A stretch of 24,934 bases of DNA, taken from positions 1-24,934 of the forward strand of contig JALVWX010000236.1 in NCBI GenBank assembly GCA_027023165.1. Direction: 5' to 3'. This document shows, piece after piece, positions 7,536-14,752 of this stretch; positions within the stretch are counted from its first letter, which is position 1; the number at the start of each line of letters is the position of its first letter. The notes below the pieces were generated by a model. It was not told the origin of the DNA. It did not search any database and saw only the letters and a program-made list of their open reading frames with translations. Made by a program: the position numbers and the translations under genes. Origin of the DNA: Thermococcus sp. Its GTDB lineage: Archaea > Methanobacteriota_B > Thermococci > Thermococcales > Thermococcaceae.

Positions 7536-10088
7536 TCAATCCTCCCTCACGTCCAGCCCAAACCAGACCTCGGAACAGCCGCCGGAAACACCGCAGACGG
7601 AATAGCTCAGCGACCAGTACTTGGTCGGAACGGCGGAGGTCTTCTCCCAGTCGAGGTAGTCATCGTCGAGGAGTATCGTTATTCCCACATTGCCCATCGG
7701 GTCGTCGTCGTTGCCCCACTTTCCGGAGTCGCTCTCCCAGCCGGCGTACTCCATGTAGAGGAAGGGAATCCGCGCATCGTCCAGTTCGAGCATCACGAGG
7801 TCCGGGTCCAATCTTACCTTGTTCCCGAGGACGTGCCTGTGCGGGAGCTTTGAATCGGCGCAGGAACCGCGGTGGAACGTCAAACCCTCACTGGAGCGCA
7901 CCGGGTAGGAGTAAGCATAGCCATCTGGAACCGCCACGTCAACCTGGACACCCTTCAGCCCCCTCGTTTCCCCGTTGCCCACGAAGCCGGAGCAGGCCCT
8001 CGCGTAATAGTAGTACTCATCGTCTCCCCACTCCGTATCCTTGGTGAAGCTCACCCCTAGGAGTTCCGCCTTCAGGTGGTTCCTGTAGAGTATCCTCGGT
8101 ACCTCGACCTCATAGATGACGTATGTAACGCGCATGTTGCCGTCCCTGGATTCCGAAACCACGCGGTAGCCCCTTGTAAAGTCGGCCTCGTTGGGCCTGA
8201 GGATGTAGACTGCGTCCCCAACCCTGTCCGGCTCGGCTCCGGCGAGCCACTCGAAGACGCTTCCCCAGAAGTCGTCGGCGCTCTGGCCCGTTGCCAGCCA
8301 GTTCATCCAGGTTGCCCCTCTGTAGGCGTAGTCCGCGATGGTTCCTATCTCCCCAGTCGCCATCCCGACGGCGAAGTCCGTTAGGAGACCCACGCTCTTG
8401 GTCACGTATTCGCCAGGCTCGTCCCTGTCCCAGCCGGCGGTTTCAAGGACGATGATGCGGTACTTTTCGGCTTCTTCCATCGGCATCGCGATTATTGGGT
8501 AGCCGTTGATGAAAGCACTTTCAAGGCTTCCCGTCGCCAAGTCATCGTGGTAGAGGAGCCTGCTGTTGTCCTTCGCCTCGACCCAGTGGGCAACGGGGTA
8601 GCCGAAGGTGTAGATCTGGCTGTAGTTTATCGGGTAGAGCTTGCCCTGGGGCCAGCTGACGCCGTAGGCCCACGAGGAGAGCTGTATCTCGCCCTCGGCC
8701 TGGTCCTTGTTGCCCTTTATGAAGACGTCCTCGACAACGACGACCAGGTAGCTATCGACGTCCTTTTCAATGAGCATCCCGTCGTTGGCATCCAACCAAA
8801 GGTTGCTCTTGGCCGGGAAGCGACCTATCCAGTTCGCGAGCCAGAAGCGGAAACTCCTCCAGGGGATTAGGCCGAAGAGGTTCTCTACCCTAAGGCTGAC
8901 TTTTCTCCCAACCTGGGTGTCCTCCGTTTTCACAGGCCCCTCGCGGAAGAGGTTCCCGTTGGAGTCGAGGAGCTGGAAACCGTTTTCCGAGACCTTCAGA
9001 ACCCAGTTTATCCTCCCGTCGTCCGTGCTGTCTATGTAGACCGTGAAGGGGAGCCAGTCGTCCGGCTTCTCAAGGTAGAAGTCGAAGCTAAGGTCGTGGC
9101 CGCTCGCCGTCGCCCTGAGGCTCACCGGTTCGCCCTCTATCCCAAAGAACGCGCTCTCCTGGTACTCTATCAGCCCCTTTGAGGCAATTAGCACGATGGA
9201 CTTTTCCGAGGGATAGTTGAACTCGGGCGTTCTGGAGCTTTCCGGAACGGCGTGAACCCTGAGGAGAACCTTTTTGGGGAAGATTTCTGAGAAGTTCTCG
9301 ATGGTGAAGCTCGCCGACGAGCCGTGGAAGCTCACCTCACCGCTCTGGAGCTCATTCAGTCCACTCCCTGTAACCCTGTAGAGCGTGAAGCGGCCCTTTA
9401 TCCCGCCGTAGAGGTGGACCTCCCACCGCTTTCCGAACTCGCCGCCTTCTTCAATCCTGATGGTGGTTGGTCTGTACGTTATCTTTTCGCCGGTTTGGGG
9501 GTTCATGAAGGCCTCCGGGTGGATGTACTCACCCAGAAGGCTCTCGTTCCTGAAGTGGAGCGTTATGGCGAGGTTCTTCCCGGGGTCGGTTGAGGACGTG
9601 AGAACCGAAATCCATTCTATGGTTTCGTTTTCCCCCGGAACGCTCGCCATCGAGCTTAAAGGCCCGGCGTACGTCAGGTTTGGAAGCTGAATCGGCATTG
9701 GCTTGAGAACGGGCTGGAGCGTTATGTTGAGCACCATATCGTCGGGAAGCGAGAAGCCGGGGCCGCTACCATCGTTGGTCTCGTTTGCCTCGCAACCCGA
9801 GTCCGGGTCAAACTCACCTTCGCAGAGGGCGTTTCCATCCTCGTCGTACTGGACGCTTTCATTGGGTGGCGGCGTTTCGGTCGCGGTAGTGGGGGTTTCT
9901 GTCGCCGTATCCGTGACGGTTTCAGTGGGGGTCTCTGTGTTTTTCTCCTGAGCTTCGGAGGTGCTCCCTTCCGAGGGATGGCTTTTGCTTATCGTTCCTG
10001 TTGCGTTAGATGGGCCGTTCATGCATCCACTCACGAGGACCAGAGTCGCGAGGATCAGGATAATCAAAACATGTGCCGTTTTTTTCAT
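7536..10088 (-). CDS. Large secreted lipoprotein of unknown function
   Basis: An 850-residue exported protein. The N-terminus MKKTAHVLIILILATLVLVS is a signal peptide, directly followed by G21-C22; LVSGC is a lipobox, so Cys22 should carry the lipid anchor outside the membrane. Residues about 50-75 are a Thr/Pro/Glu linker (TETVTDTATETPTTATETP), typical of archaeal surface proteins, and there are many N-x-S/T sequons. The rest looks beta-rich, with several Cys pairs near the linker and the C-terminus (VCGVSGGC), but I recognise no enzyme or binding domain. ATG 10088 has GGAGTG just upstream. The gene is divergent to an ABC transporter, and its leader contains the TATA-palindrome element at 10153-10179. 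Its end faces the helicase gene with a 19-bp gap. It could bind a ligand or act in the cell envelope; nothing more specific is supported. Confidence 0.85.
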   Translation of the reverse strand: MKKTAHVLIILILATLVLVSGCMNGPSNATGTISKSHPSEGSTSEAQEKNTETPTETVTDTATETPTTATETPPPNESVQYDEDGNALCEGEFDPDSGCEANETNDGSGPGFSLPDDMVLNITLQPVLKPMPIQLPNLTYAGPLSSMASVPGENETIEWISVLTSSTDPGKNLAITLHFRNESLLGEYIHPEAFMNPQTGEKITYRPTTIRIEEGGEFGKRWEVHLYGGIKGRFTLYRVTGSGLNELQSGEVSFHGSSASFTIENFSEIFPKKVLLRVHAVPESSRTPEFNYPSEKSIVLIASKGLIEYQESAFFGIEGEPVSLRATASGHDLSFDFYLEKPDDWLPFTVYIDSTDDGRINWVLKVSENGFQLLDSNGNLFREGPVKTEDTQVGRKVSLRVENLFGLIPWRSFRFWLANWIGRFPAKSNLWLDANDGMLIEKDVDSYLVVVVEDVFIKGNKDQAEGEIQLSSWAYGVSWPQGKLYPINYSQIYTFGYPVAHWVEAKDNSRLLYHDDLATGSLESAFINGYPIIAMPMEEAEKYRIIVLETAGWDRDEPGEYVTKSVGLLTDFAVGMATGEIGTIADYAYRGATWMNWLATGQSADDFWGSVFEWLAGAEPDRVGDAVYILRPNEADFTRGYRVVSESRDGNMRVTYVIYEVEVPRILYRNHLKAELLGVSFTKDTEWGDDEYYYYARACSGFVGNGETRGLKGVQVDVAVPDGYAYSYPVRSSEGLTFHRGSCADSKLPHRHVLGNKVRLDPDLVMLELDDARIPFLYMEYAGWESDSGKWGNDDDPMGNVGITILLDDDYLDWEKTSAVPTKYWSLSYSVCGVSGGCSEVWFGLDVRED

Positions 10089-10152
10089 AGCACTCCTCTC
10101 CGCTCCAAACCACGGCGAGAAAAGAAATGCATGTCCGCAGAGGTTTGGATTG

Positions 10153-10179
10153 GCCCTATTAGGGCTTTATTTTATTTAA
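10153..10179 (-). promoter_or_regulatory. Promoter with candidate operator upstream of the lipoprotein gene
   Basis: On the minus strand a TATA region TTAAATAAAATAAAG (10165-10179) is followed at once by GCCCTAATAGGGC (10153-10165), a palindrome with 6-bp arms around one central base. A site there would overlap the DNA between TATA and the start of transcription, where archaeal repressors often bind. The 21-bp block 10153-10173 recurs with one mismatch at 24127-24147. Confidence 0.45.
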
Positions 10180-10260
10180 GGGTTTCTTGGGTGAATTCTT
10201 TTCCAGCTGAGGCGGGGCGAAGGTTTATTAACGCCGAGGATTATTATTGCCGGTGGTATG

Positions 10261-11022
10261 ATGATCGAGGTCGAAAACCTCGTCAGAAGATTCGGCCCGA
10301 CGGTGGCCGTTAATGGGATCAGTTTTCACGTTGAGGACGGCGAGATATACGGCCTCCTCGGCCCGAATGGGAGCGGGAAGAGCACCACGATGAAAATCCT
10401 CGCCGGGATCATCCCTCCTTCCTCTGGAAAGGTTGTCGTTGGTGGAATCGACGTCTCACAGAACCCACTGCGCGTCAAGGAGATAACCGGCTACGTGCCG
10501 GAGACCCCTGCTCTATATGAGAGCCTCACCCCAGTTGAGTTCTTCAACTTCGTGGGCAGCGTGAGGAGGATCCCTGGGGAGAGGCTCCAGGAGAGGGTCG
10601 ATGCCCTCGTGAGGGCCTTCGGCATCGAGGAGTACCTTGGCGAGATGATAGGCTCCCTCAGCTTCGGGACCAGGCAGAAGGTCTCGCTGATAAGCGCGAT
10701 GCTCCATGACCCGGCCGTTCTAATCCTGGACGAGTCGATGAACGGCCTCGATCCGAAGAGCGCGAGGATTCTGCGGGAGCTTCTGATGGACTTCAGGGAG
10801 GAAGGGAAGGGCATAGTCTTCTCGACGCACGTTTTGGCGTTGGCCGAGATGATATGCGATCGGATCGGCGTTATCTACAACGGCAGGCTGATAGCTGAGG
10901 GAACCGTCGAGCAGCTCAAGGAGCTTGCGCACGAGGAGAGTCTCGAGGACGTCTTTCTCAAGCTCACCGAGAGCAGAGACGAGGTTTTAGGCATAGTTCA
11001 GGCACTGAAGGAGGCCCTTTAG
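10261..11022 (+). CDS. ABC transporter ATP-binding protein
   Basis: This is a cytoplasmic ATPase subunit of about 253 residues that would power the permease encoded next. It has Walker A GPNGSGKST, a Q-loop region (ITGYVPETPALYESLT), the signature SLSFGTRQKV, Walker B VLILDESMNGLD and the H-loop His in FSTHVLALAE. The signature is a variant of LSGGQ, and the Walker B Glu is present (DES). The subtype, with a short C-terminal extension (ESLEDVFLKL), is that of ABC-2/drug-resistance-type exporters. GGTGGT at 10252-10257 is the ribosome binding site; ATG 10261 is better spaced than ATG 10258, which it touches. The permease starts 8 bases after the stop with its own GGTGGT, so the two form an operon. 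The substrate is unknown. Confidence 0.88.
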   Translation: MIEVENLVRRFGPTVAVNGISFHVEDGEIYGLLGPNGSGKSTTMKILAGIIPPSSGKVVVGGIDVSQNPLRVKEITGYVPETPALYESLTPVEFFNFVGSVRRIPGERLQERVDALVRAFGIEEYLGEMIGSLSFGTRQKVSLISAMLHDPAVLILDESMNGLDPKSARILRELLMDFREEGKGIVFSTHVLALAEMICDRIGVIYNGRLIAEGTVEQLKELAHEESLEDVFLKLTESRDEVLGIVQALKEAL

Positions 11023-11030
11023 GTGGTAGC

Positions 11031-12491
11031 ATGAGGGAGATAGTCCACGTTCTCTACCGGGAGCTTCACTACCGCAGGCTCAAGAACAACCCCCAGATAG
11101 TCGCTGATCCAAAGAAGTTCGAGGAGCAGCTGCAGAAAACGGGGGATGTAAAGCGCGGACTGGCATTTCAGTCGGTGATTTTTCTGTTCTTCGGCCTTAT
11201 GATGGGTGGCGGTGTCTGGGAATCCGGGGACGGGGAGAAGGCCGCGATTCTCCTCGCAACCTACGCTCTCCTCCCCTTCGTCATGGCCCTCTACACAACT
11301 GCCGTTAACTCCTCCTACGCCGTTTCCATGGGCATCTTCGAACCCCTCAAGCCCCTGCCGGTAAAAACCGGCGCCAAGTACCTCAGCGCCCTCCTCGCCC
11401 TCGACAACGTTCCGGCCATCGTGGCCATGATTCCCCCAGTCCTTGCCATGGCCCGCTACTCCCTGCCGGCAGTGGTTTTGGGCCTTCTGTGGGTCTTCAT
11501 CGGGGCCTTCCTTGGCCACGTTCTCGGCCTGGCCGTCTTCACGCTCTTCGGCTCTTCTGGTGTCGGCGGCAGGTTTTCAAAGCTGAGGACGTTAGCAAGG
11601 ATCATTGGCGTCCTCCTCTTCATCAGCCTTTTCTACGCCCTGAACTACGTGCAGAAGTACGTGAGCGAGCACTACGAGCAACTCCTGCCCTTCTTCTCCC
11701 GCTACTCGCTGGCCTACCCGTTCTCGGTCGCTTCAATCGTTGAACCCCTAAGCTCGCTCCTCCTGGCTTCGGCTTACCTTGCAGTCCTCGTTCCGGCTTA
11801 TTACCTTCTCCTTGGCCGGGTCTGGAAGTTTATCGAGGCGGGTTCCTTCACCTCGTCCGCCCGGAGGGTCGCCTTTAGGGCCAGGGTTCACCATCCCGTT
11901 GCGGCCCTCTTCCTCAAGGATCTCAGGATAATCGCCAGGAAAAGCGCTCTCCTCGTTGGCCTGCTGTTCCCACTTTTCCTCGTCCTCCCCACGACCCTGA
12001 GCGTCCTGTCCGGAGGGATAACCCCCGAGAAGATTGAGTTCGCCCTCCTGATGGTGGCGTGGGCGGCTTCCGTTGGGGTCGACGCGGTTCTCAAAACCGA
12101 TGGTGGAGACTTTGACGCCCTCCTCGCCCTTCCCGTTACCCTCAGGGACTTTCTCTGGTCAAAGCTCCTCGTTATGTCCCTTGTCCCCGTGGTAACATCC
12201 GCCGGGGTCGTCCTGCTGGCGGCTTTTCACAACCCCGGCTTCCTCGCCTTCATCCCCGCGGCCCTGATGCTCCCCCTGCTCACCTCCTCGATTTCCCTGT
12301 CCTTCTTCTACCATGGCGAGGAAGTGCTCTCGATTCCAGACACAGGCTCCGCCGAGATTCTCCTTCTGATGATCCTCAACGGGCTTGCCCTTGGGGCGGT
12401 CGCCCTCGTCTGGTACCTGGTTGGTTATCTCCCCGCCCTCGTCCTGCTGGTGGTTCTTCTCGTGCCAATCCTCTGGCTTCTCAGCAGGTGA
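11031..12491 (+). CDS. ABC-2-type transporter permease
   Basis: A 486-residue integral membrane protein that pairs with the ATPase just upstream. After a charged cytosolic N-terminus of about 45 residues (VLYRELHYRRLKNNPQIVAD) there are about 10-12 hydrophobic segments, such as VIFLFFGLMMGGGVW, IIGVLLFISLFYALNYV, LLVGLLFPLFLVLPTTL and ALVLLVVLLVPILWLLSR at the very end. No periplasmic binding protein or extracytoplasmic enzyme domain is fused, which fits an exporter. AGGTGGT precedes ATG 11031. The 3' end overlaps the convergent Mth938-like gene by 11 bases. The divergent lipoprotein could be a functional partner, but adjacency is the only evidence. The substrate is unknown. Confidence 0.85.
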   Translation: MREIVHVLYRELHYRRLKNNPQIVADPKKFEEQLQKTGDVKRGLAFQSVIFLFFGLMMGGGVWESGDGEKAAILLATYALLPFVMALYTTAVNSSYAVSMGIFEPLKPLPVKTGAKYLSALLALDNVPAIVAMIPPVLAMARYSLPAVVLGLLWVFIGAFLGHVLGLAVFTLFGSSGVGGRFSKLRTLARIIGVLLFISLFYALNYVQKYVSEHYEQLLPFFSRYSLAYPFSVASIVEPLSSLLLASAYLAVLVPAYYLLLGRVWKFIEAGSFTSSARRVAFRARVHHPVAALFLKDLRIIARKSALLVGLLFPLFLVLPTTLSVLSGGITPEKIEFALLMVAWAASVGVDAVLKTDGGDFDALLALPVTLRDFLWSKLLVMSLVPVVTSAGVVLLAAFHNPGFLAFIPAALMLPLLTSSISLSFFYHGEEVLSIPDTGSAEILLLMILNGLALGAVALVWYLVGYLPALVLLVVLLVPILWLLSR

Positions 12492-12837
12492 CGTGGAATA
12501 CCGCCAGGACCTTTCTCTTTTCCCACAGTTCGTTGAATCTCTCGACTGCCTTGCCAGTGGGGAGTTCAATGATCTCCTTTCCCCTCACAAGCTCCCGGCT
12601 CTCGGGCAGGAGGGAAAGCTTCCCGTAAAAGCCGGTCCCCACGAGAAGGACGTCAAATTCCTCGCTAAGGTACTCCTTAAGCTCATCCGGGGCAAACCGG
12701 TGGCTCGTTCCGTGCTTCTCCTTGCTGAGCCACTTCTTCCGCTTCTCCACCCTTCCGCTCGGGTAGACGACGATGTCGTGCTCGTAGGTCTTCCCGTCCA
12801 CGGTTATCTTCCCGAAGCCGGGGTAGGCGAGCCTCAC
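12481..12837 (-). CDS. Mth938-like domain protein
   Basis: A 118-residue single-domain protein, MRLAYPGFGKITVDGKTYEH at the start, with VLLVGTGFYGKL in the middle and ELPTGKAVERFNEL towards the end. This pattern and length match the Mth938/NDUFAF3-like family, a small alpha/beta fold of uncertain biochemical role in archaea. The start is GTG 12837 with GGGGTGAGG upstream, and the stop of the Nudix gene lies 4 bases before it, so the two are co-transcribed. Its last 11 bases overlap the end of the ABC permease on the other strand. The family call is from memory of its motifs. Confidence 0.78.
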   Translation of the reverse strand: MRLAYPGFGKITVDGKTYEHDIVVYPSGRVEKRKKWLSKEKHGTSHRFAPDELKEYLSEEFDVLLVGTGFYGKLSLLPESRELVRGKEIIELPTGKAVERFNELWEKRKVLAVFHVTC

Positions 12838-12841
12838 GCCC

Positions 12842-13363
12842 TCACCCCCAGCACTCCTTCGGGTTCAGGGCGTCGCGGAGTATCCTCTCGTGGTCGAAGG
12901 CGAGCTTTACCTGCTCTATCTCGTCGAGGGGAACGACTGTAACTTCTTTCGCATCGTCCCCTGCCTTCAGCTCCCCAAAGCCGGCCGCGAGAAAGGCCGT
13001 CGTTACGGTGTGTCCCCTTGGGTCTCTGTTGGGGTCGGAGTACACGCCAACGAGTCTCAGGAGCTTGACGTCCAGGCCGGTTTCTTCCTTCGCCTCCCTT
13101 ATAGCCGCCTCCTCAACCGTTTCGCCGTACTCCACAAAACCGCCTGGAAGCGCGTAGTGGTCCTTGAAAGGCTCGTGCTTCCTCTTTATGAGAACGACCC
13201 CACCGCGGTAGAGTATGACGAGGTCGGCTGTCAGACCGATGCATCTGTGGAGTTCTGCCTTCAGCTCGGGGTGCCTTTCCCGGATGAACTCCCTCAGCTC
13301 CTCTCTAACGGGGGAGATGTCGTATCCTCGTGGGACCTTTAGAAGGAGAACGTAGCGGTCCAT
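12842..13363 (-). CDS. Nudix hydrolase
   Basis: A 173-residue cytosolic phosphohydrolase that cleaves a nucleoside diphosphate linked to another moiety. The Nudix box is complete at residues 75-97: G75-x5-E81-x7-R89-E90-x2-E93-E94-x-G96-L97, preceded by HYALPGGFVEYGE. An N-terminal extension of about 45 residues precedes the domain. ADP-ribose pyrophosphatase is the likeliest activity for this archaeal subgroup, but the box alone does not fix the substrate. ATG 13363 follows GGTGATT. The D box of a C/D guide RNA touches that ribosome binding site, so the mRNA 5' leader contains an RNA gene. The Mth938-like gene is downstream in the same operon. Confidence 0.88.
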   Translation of the reverse strand: MDRYVLLLKVPRGYDISPVREELREFIRERHPELKAELHRCIGLTADLVILYRGGVVLIKRKHEPFKDHYALPGGFVEYGETVEEAAIREAKEETGLDVKLLRLVGVYSDPNRDPRGHTVTTAFLAAGFGELKAGDDAKEVTVVPLDEIEQVKLAFDHERILRDALNPKECWG

Positions 13364-13370
13364 AGAATCA

Positions 13371-13422
13371 CCTCAGTCCAGTTTTCTCATCACGTTTCAG
13401 CGTGCTGACGTGTCATCATCGG
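13371..13422 (-). ncRNA. C/D-box guide sRNA in the leader of the Nudix gene
   Basis: Read on the minus strand: C box ATGATGA (13413-13419), a 12-nt guide CACGTCAGCACG (13401-13412), D' box CTGA (13397-13400), a 3-nt gap, C' box GTGATGA (13387-13393), a 10-nt guide GAAAACTGGA (13377-13386) and D box CTGA (13373-13376). All four boxes match consensus and the spacings are those of archaeal sRNAs that direct 2'-O-methylation. By the N-plus-five rule the D guide would target a G in UCCAGUUUUC and the D' guide a C in CGUGCUGACGUG; I could not locate these targets. A TATA box (13443-13450) lies about 27 bp before the C box. The D box overlaps the Nudix ribosome binding site by one base. Confidence 0.82.
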
Positions 13423-13442
13423 CGCTCCTACTACGTAGGTAC

Positions 13443-13450
13443 TCTTATAG
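13443..13450 (-). promoter_or_regulatory. TATA box for the C/D sRNA and Nudix transcript
   Basis: CTATAAGA on the minus strand overlaps the TAA stop of the upstream kinase. Its centre is about 25-27 bp from the C box, so transcription should begin right at the 5' end of the guide RNA and could continue into the Nudix gene. Confidence 0.6.
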
Positions 13451-14287
13451 CGCTTTCCTCTCTAAGGGCTTCACGTGAACCCTCCTCGCGGTCTCGCTCA
13501 GCTCCTCCTCCGGAAAATCGAAGCTCCTGTACTTTAGGAACAGCGCCGTAAAGGCTCCTGCCCTCTTGAGGGCCTGGATGAAGGGACACTCGCGGTAGAA
13601 GTAGGCGAACGCCGCCAGGAAAACGTCTCCAGCACCTGTGGTTTCCCCCACCCTAACGACCGCGGGCCTGTACCGGTAAGCCCGTCCTTTCCGGTATACC
13701 GTTCCCGCCTCTTCCCCGTTGGAGACGAGGAGGACTTCAACGCCCTCCGGATCAAGACCCAGGATGTAGCCGGCCTCGGAGACGTCCGCGTGGAGGATGT
13801 GGATGCCCCTGAAGGCCTCAAATGGTATCCCCCTCACCTTCACTTTCCCGGGAAGGGGTTGCCTGATGAAGCCTTGAACGTCCGCCCCGATGAGCTTTCC
13901 CCTCTCCTTTGCGGACTCGATGGTCCTCCTTTCTATCTCGCCAGCCACCGGGTTCAAAACGATGATGTCGTACCTTCCGTCCGGCAGTTCGTCTATTTTT
14001 GCCGCGGTTGAGATGAGCGTCAGCTCCCTCCTGTTCGCGTCGAAGTACTCGAGCCTGTAGGTCGTGCTCCTCTCGGCGGGTATGGCGTTAACGGTTATTC
14101 CCATTTCCTCAAGCGATTCAACCCATCCCTCTGGAAAATCCCCCCCGTAGCTCGTCAGAACCTCAACGTCGCAGAACCTTGAGAGTGCCGCGGCAGAATA
14201 GTAGGCGCCTCCGCCGATTCGCGTTTCAAACCTGGAACCCCTGATGATTATGTCCTTGGTGAGGTGTCCGAGAACGAGGCACTTCAT
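13445..14287 (-). CDS. PfkB-family sugar kinase, probably myo-inositol 3-kinase
   Basis: A 280-residue ribokinase-fold enzyme. It begins MKCLVLGHLTKDIIIRGSRF, then has the substrate-binding GGGAYYSAAALSRF and the catalytic anion-hole motif TTGAGDVFLAAFAYF with its Asp. In T. kodakarensis the kinase in this position, close to tfb, histone and rbcL, has been characterised as myo-inositol 3-kinase; I infer the same role from sequence type and context. Its product is the inositol phosphate used by the IPCT/DIPPS gene at the left end of this window. ATG 14287 with GGGGGAA upstream is preferred over TTG 14299, which precedes that site. The minus-strand TATA-like TTTTTATTAAG at about 14318-14328 is the likely promoter. 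The general PfkB call is secure, the substrate less so. Confidence 0.85.
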   Translation of the reverse strand: MKCLVLGHLTKDIIIRGSRFETRIGGGAYYSAAALSRFCDVEVLTSYGGDFPEGWVESLEEMGITVNAIPAERSTTYRLEYFDANRRELTLISTAAKIDELPDGRYDIIVLNPVAGEIERRTIESAKERGKLIGADVQGFIRQPLPGKVKVRGIPFEAFRGIHILHADVSEAGYILGLDPEGVEVLLVSNGEEAGTVYRKGRAYRYRPAVVRVGETTGAGDVFLAAFAYFYRECPFIQALKRAGAFTALFLKYRSFDFPEEELSETARRVHVKPLERKAL

Positions 14288-14315
14288 CAGTTCCCCCAAC
14301 TTAGCTGTTTTCTCC

Positions 14316-14385
14316 CTTCTTAATAAAAAGCTTTTGGAAAATTTCCGAAAACTTTATAAAGGGCAAAGCGAAAAGCTTAAAAGGA
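14316..14385. promoter_or_regulatory. Divergent promoters of the PfkB kinase and the gar1-tfb operon
   Basis: On the plus strand, CGAAAACTTTATAAAG (14347-14362) combines a BRE-like and a TATA element; a second pair, CGAAAAGCTTAAAAGG, follows at 14370-14385. The first places the start about 30 bases before gar1 ATG 14408 and keeps its ribosome binding site in the mRNA. On the minus strand, CTTTTTATTAAG near 14318-14329 would serve the kinase. Confidence 0.6.
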
Positions 14386-14407
14386 TATGTCCTTTTGGGG
14401 TGGGGCT

Positions 14408-14746
14408 ATGAGGCGCCTTGGCAAAGTTTCTCACTACGCAAAGCAGGGGTTCCTTATCCTGAGGTCTGACTGGGTTCCCTCGCTCAATTCACCCGTGGTC
14501 GACAAGGGGCTTACCCTCGTTGGGACCGTTAAGGACGTTTTTGGGCCGGTGAAGAGGCCCTACGTGGTGGTTAAGCCGAGGGTCAGAAATCCCGAGAGTT
14601 ACGTCGGTGCGTTGCTCTACGTTGATTCCTCCAGGAAGTCAAAGCCCGGGAAATCCAGGTCCGGGAAGGCCGGCAGGTCCGGCGGAAAGCGAAAGCGCTC
14701 GAAGGGCGGAAAGGCGAGACGCCCTGCCCCCAGAAAGAGGGGGTGA
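14408..14746 (+). CDS. gar1: H/ACA ribonucleoprotein subunit Gar1
   Basis: A small core protein of H/ACA guide RNPs, which convert uridine to pseudouridine in rRNA together with Cbf5, Nop10 and L7Ae. The N-terminal beta-barrel is recognisable: MRRLGKVSHYAKQGFLILRS, then KGLTLVGTVKDVFGPVKRPY, the G-x-V-x-D-V-F-G-P-V-x-x-P-Y pattern typical of Gar1. About 37 C-terminal residues are almost entirely Lys, Arg, Ser and Gly, a basic tail likely to touch RNA. I chose ATG 14408 because a G-rich ribosome binding site (GGGGTGGGG) lies just upstream; the upstream ATG 14387 precedes it. The gene is first in an operon with tfb, 6 bases apart. Confidence 0.9.
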   Translation: MRRLGKVSHYAKQGFLILRSDWVPSLNSPVVDKGLTLVGTVKDVFGPVKRPYVVVKPRVRNPESYVGALLYVDSSRKSKPGKSRSGKAGRSGGKRKRSKGGKARRPAPRKRG

Positions 14747-14752
14747 GAGCTT

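Noticed and set aside
7532..8047. Arg/Ser/Pro-rich 171-codon frame opposite the lipoprotein
   Set aside because: Antisense shadow with typical low-complexity composition.
10153..10175. Intrinsic terminator on the plus strand (stem followed by T-rich run)
   Set aside because: No plus-strand gene lies upstream; the position just after a minus-strand TATA favours an operator, though termination is not excluded.
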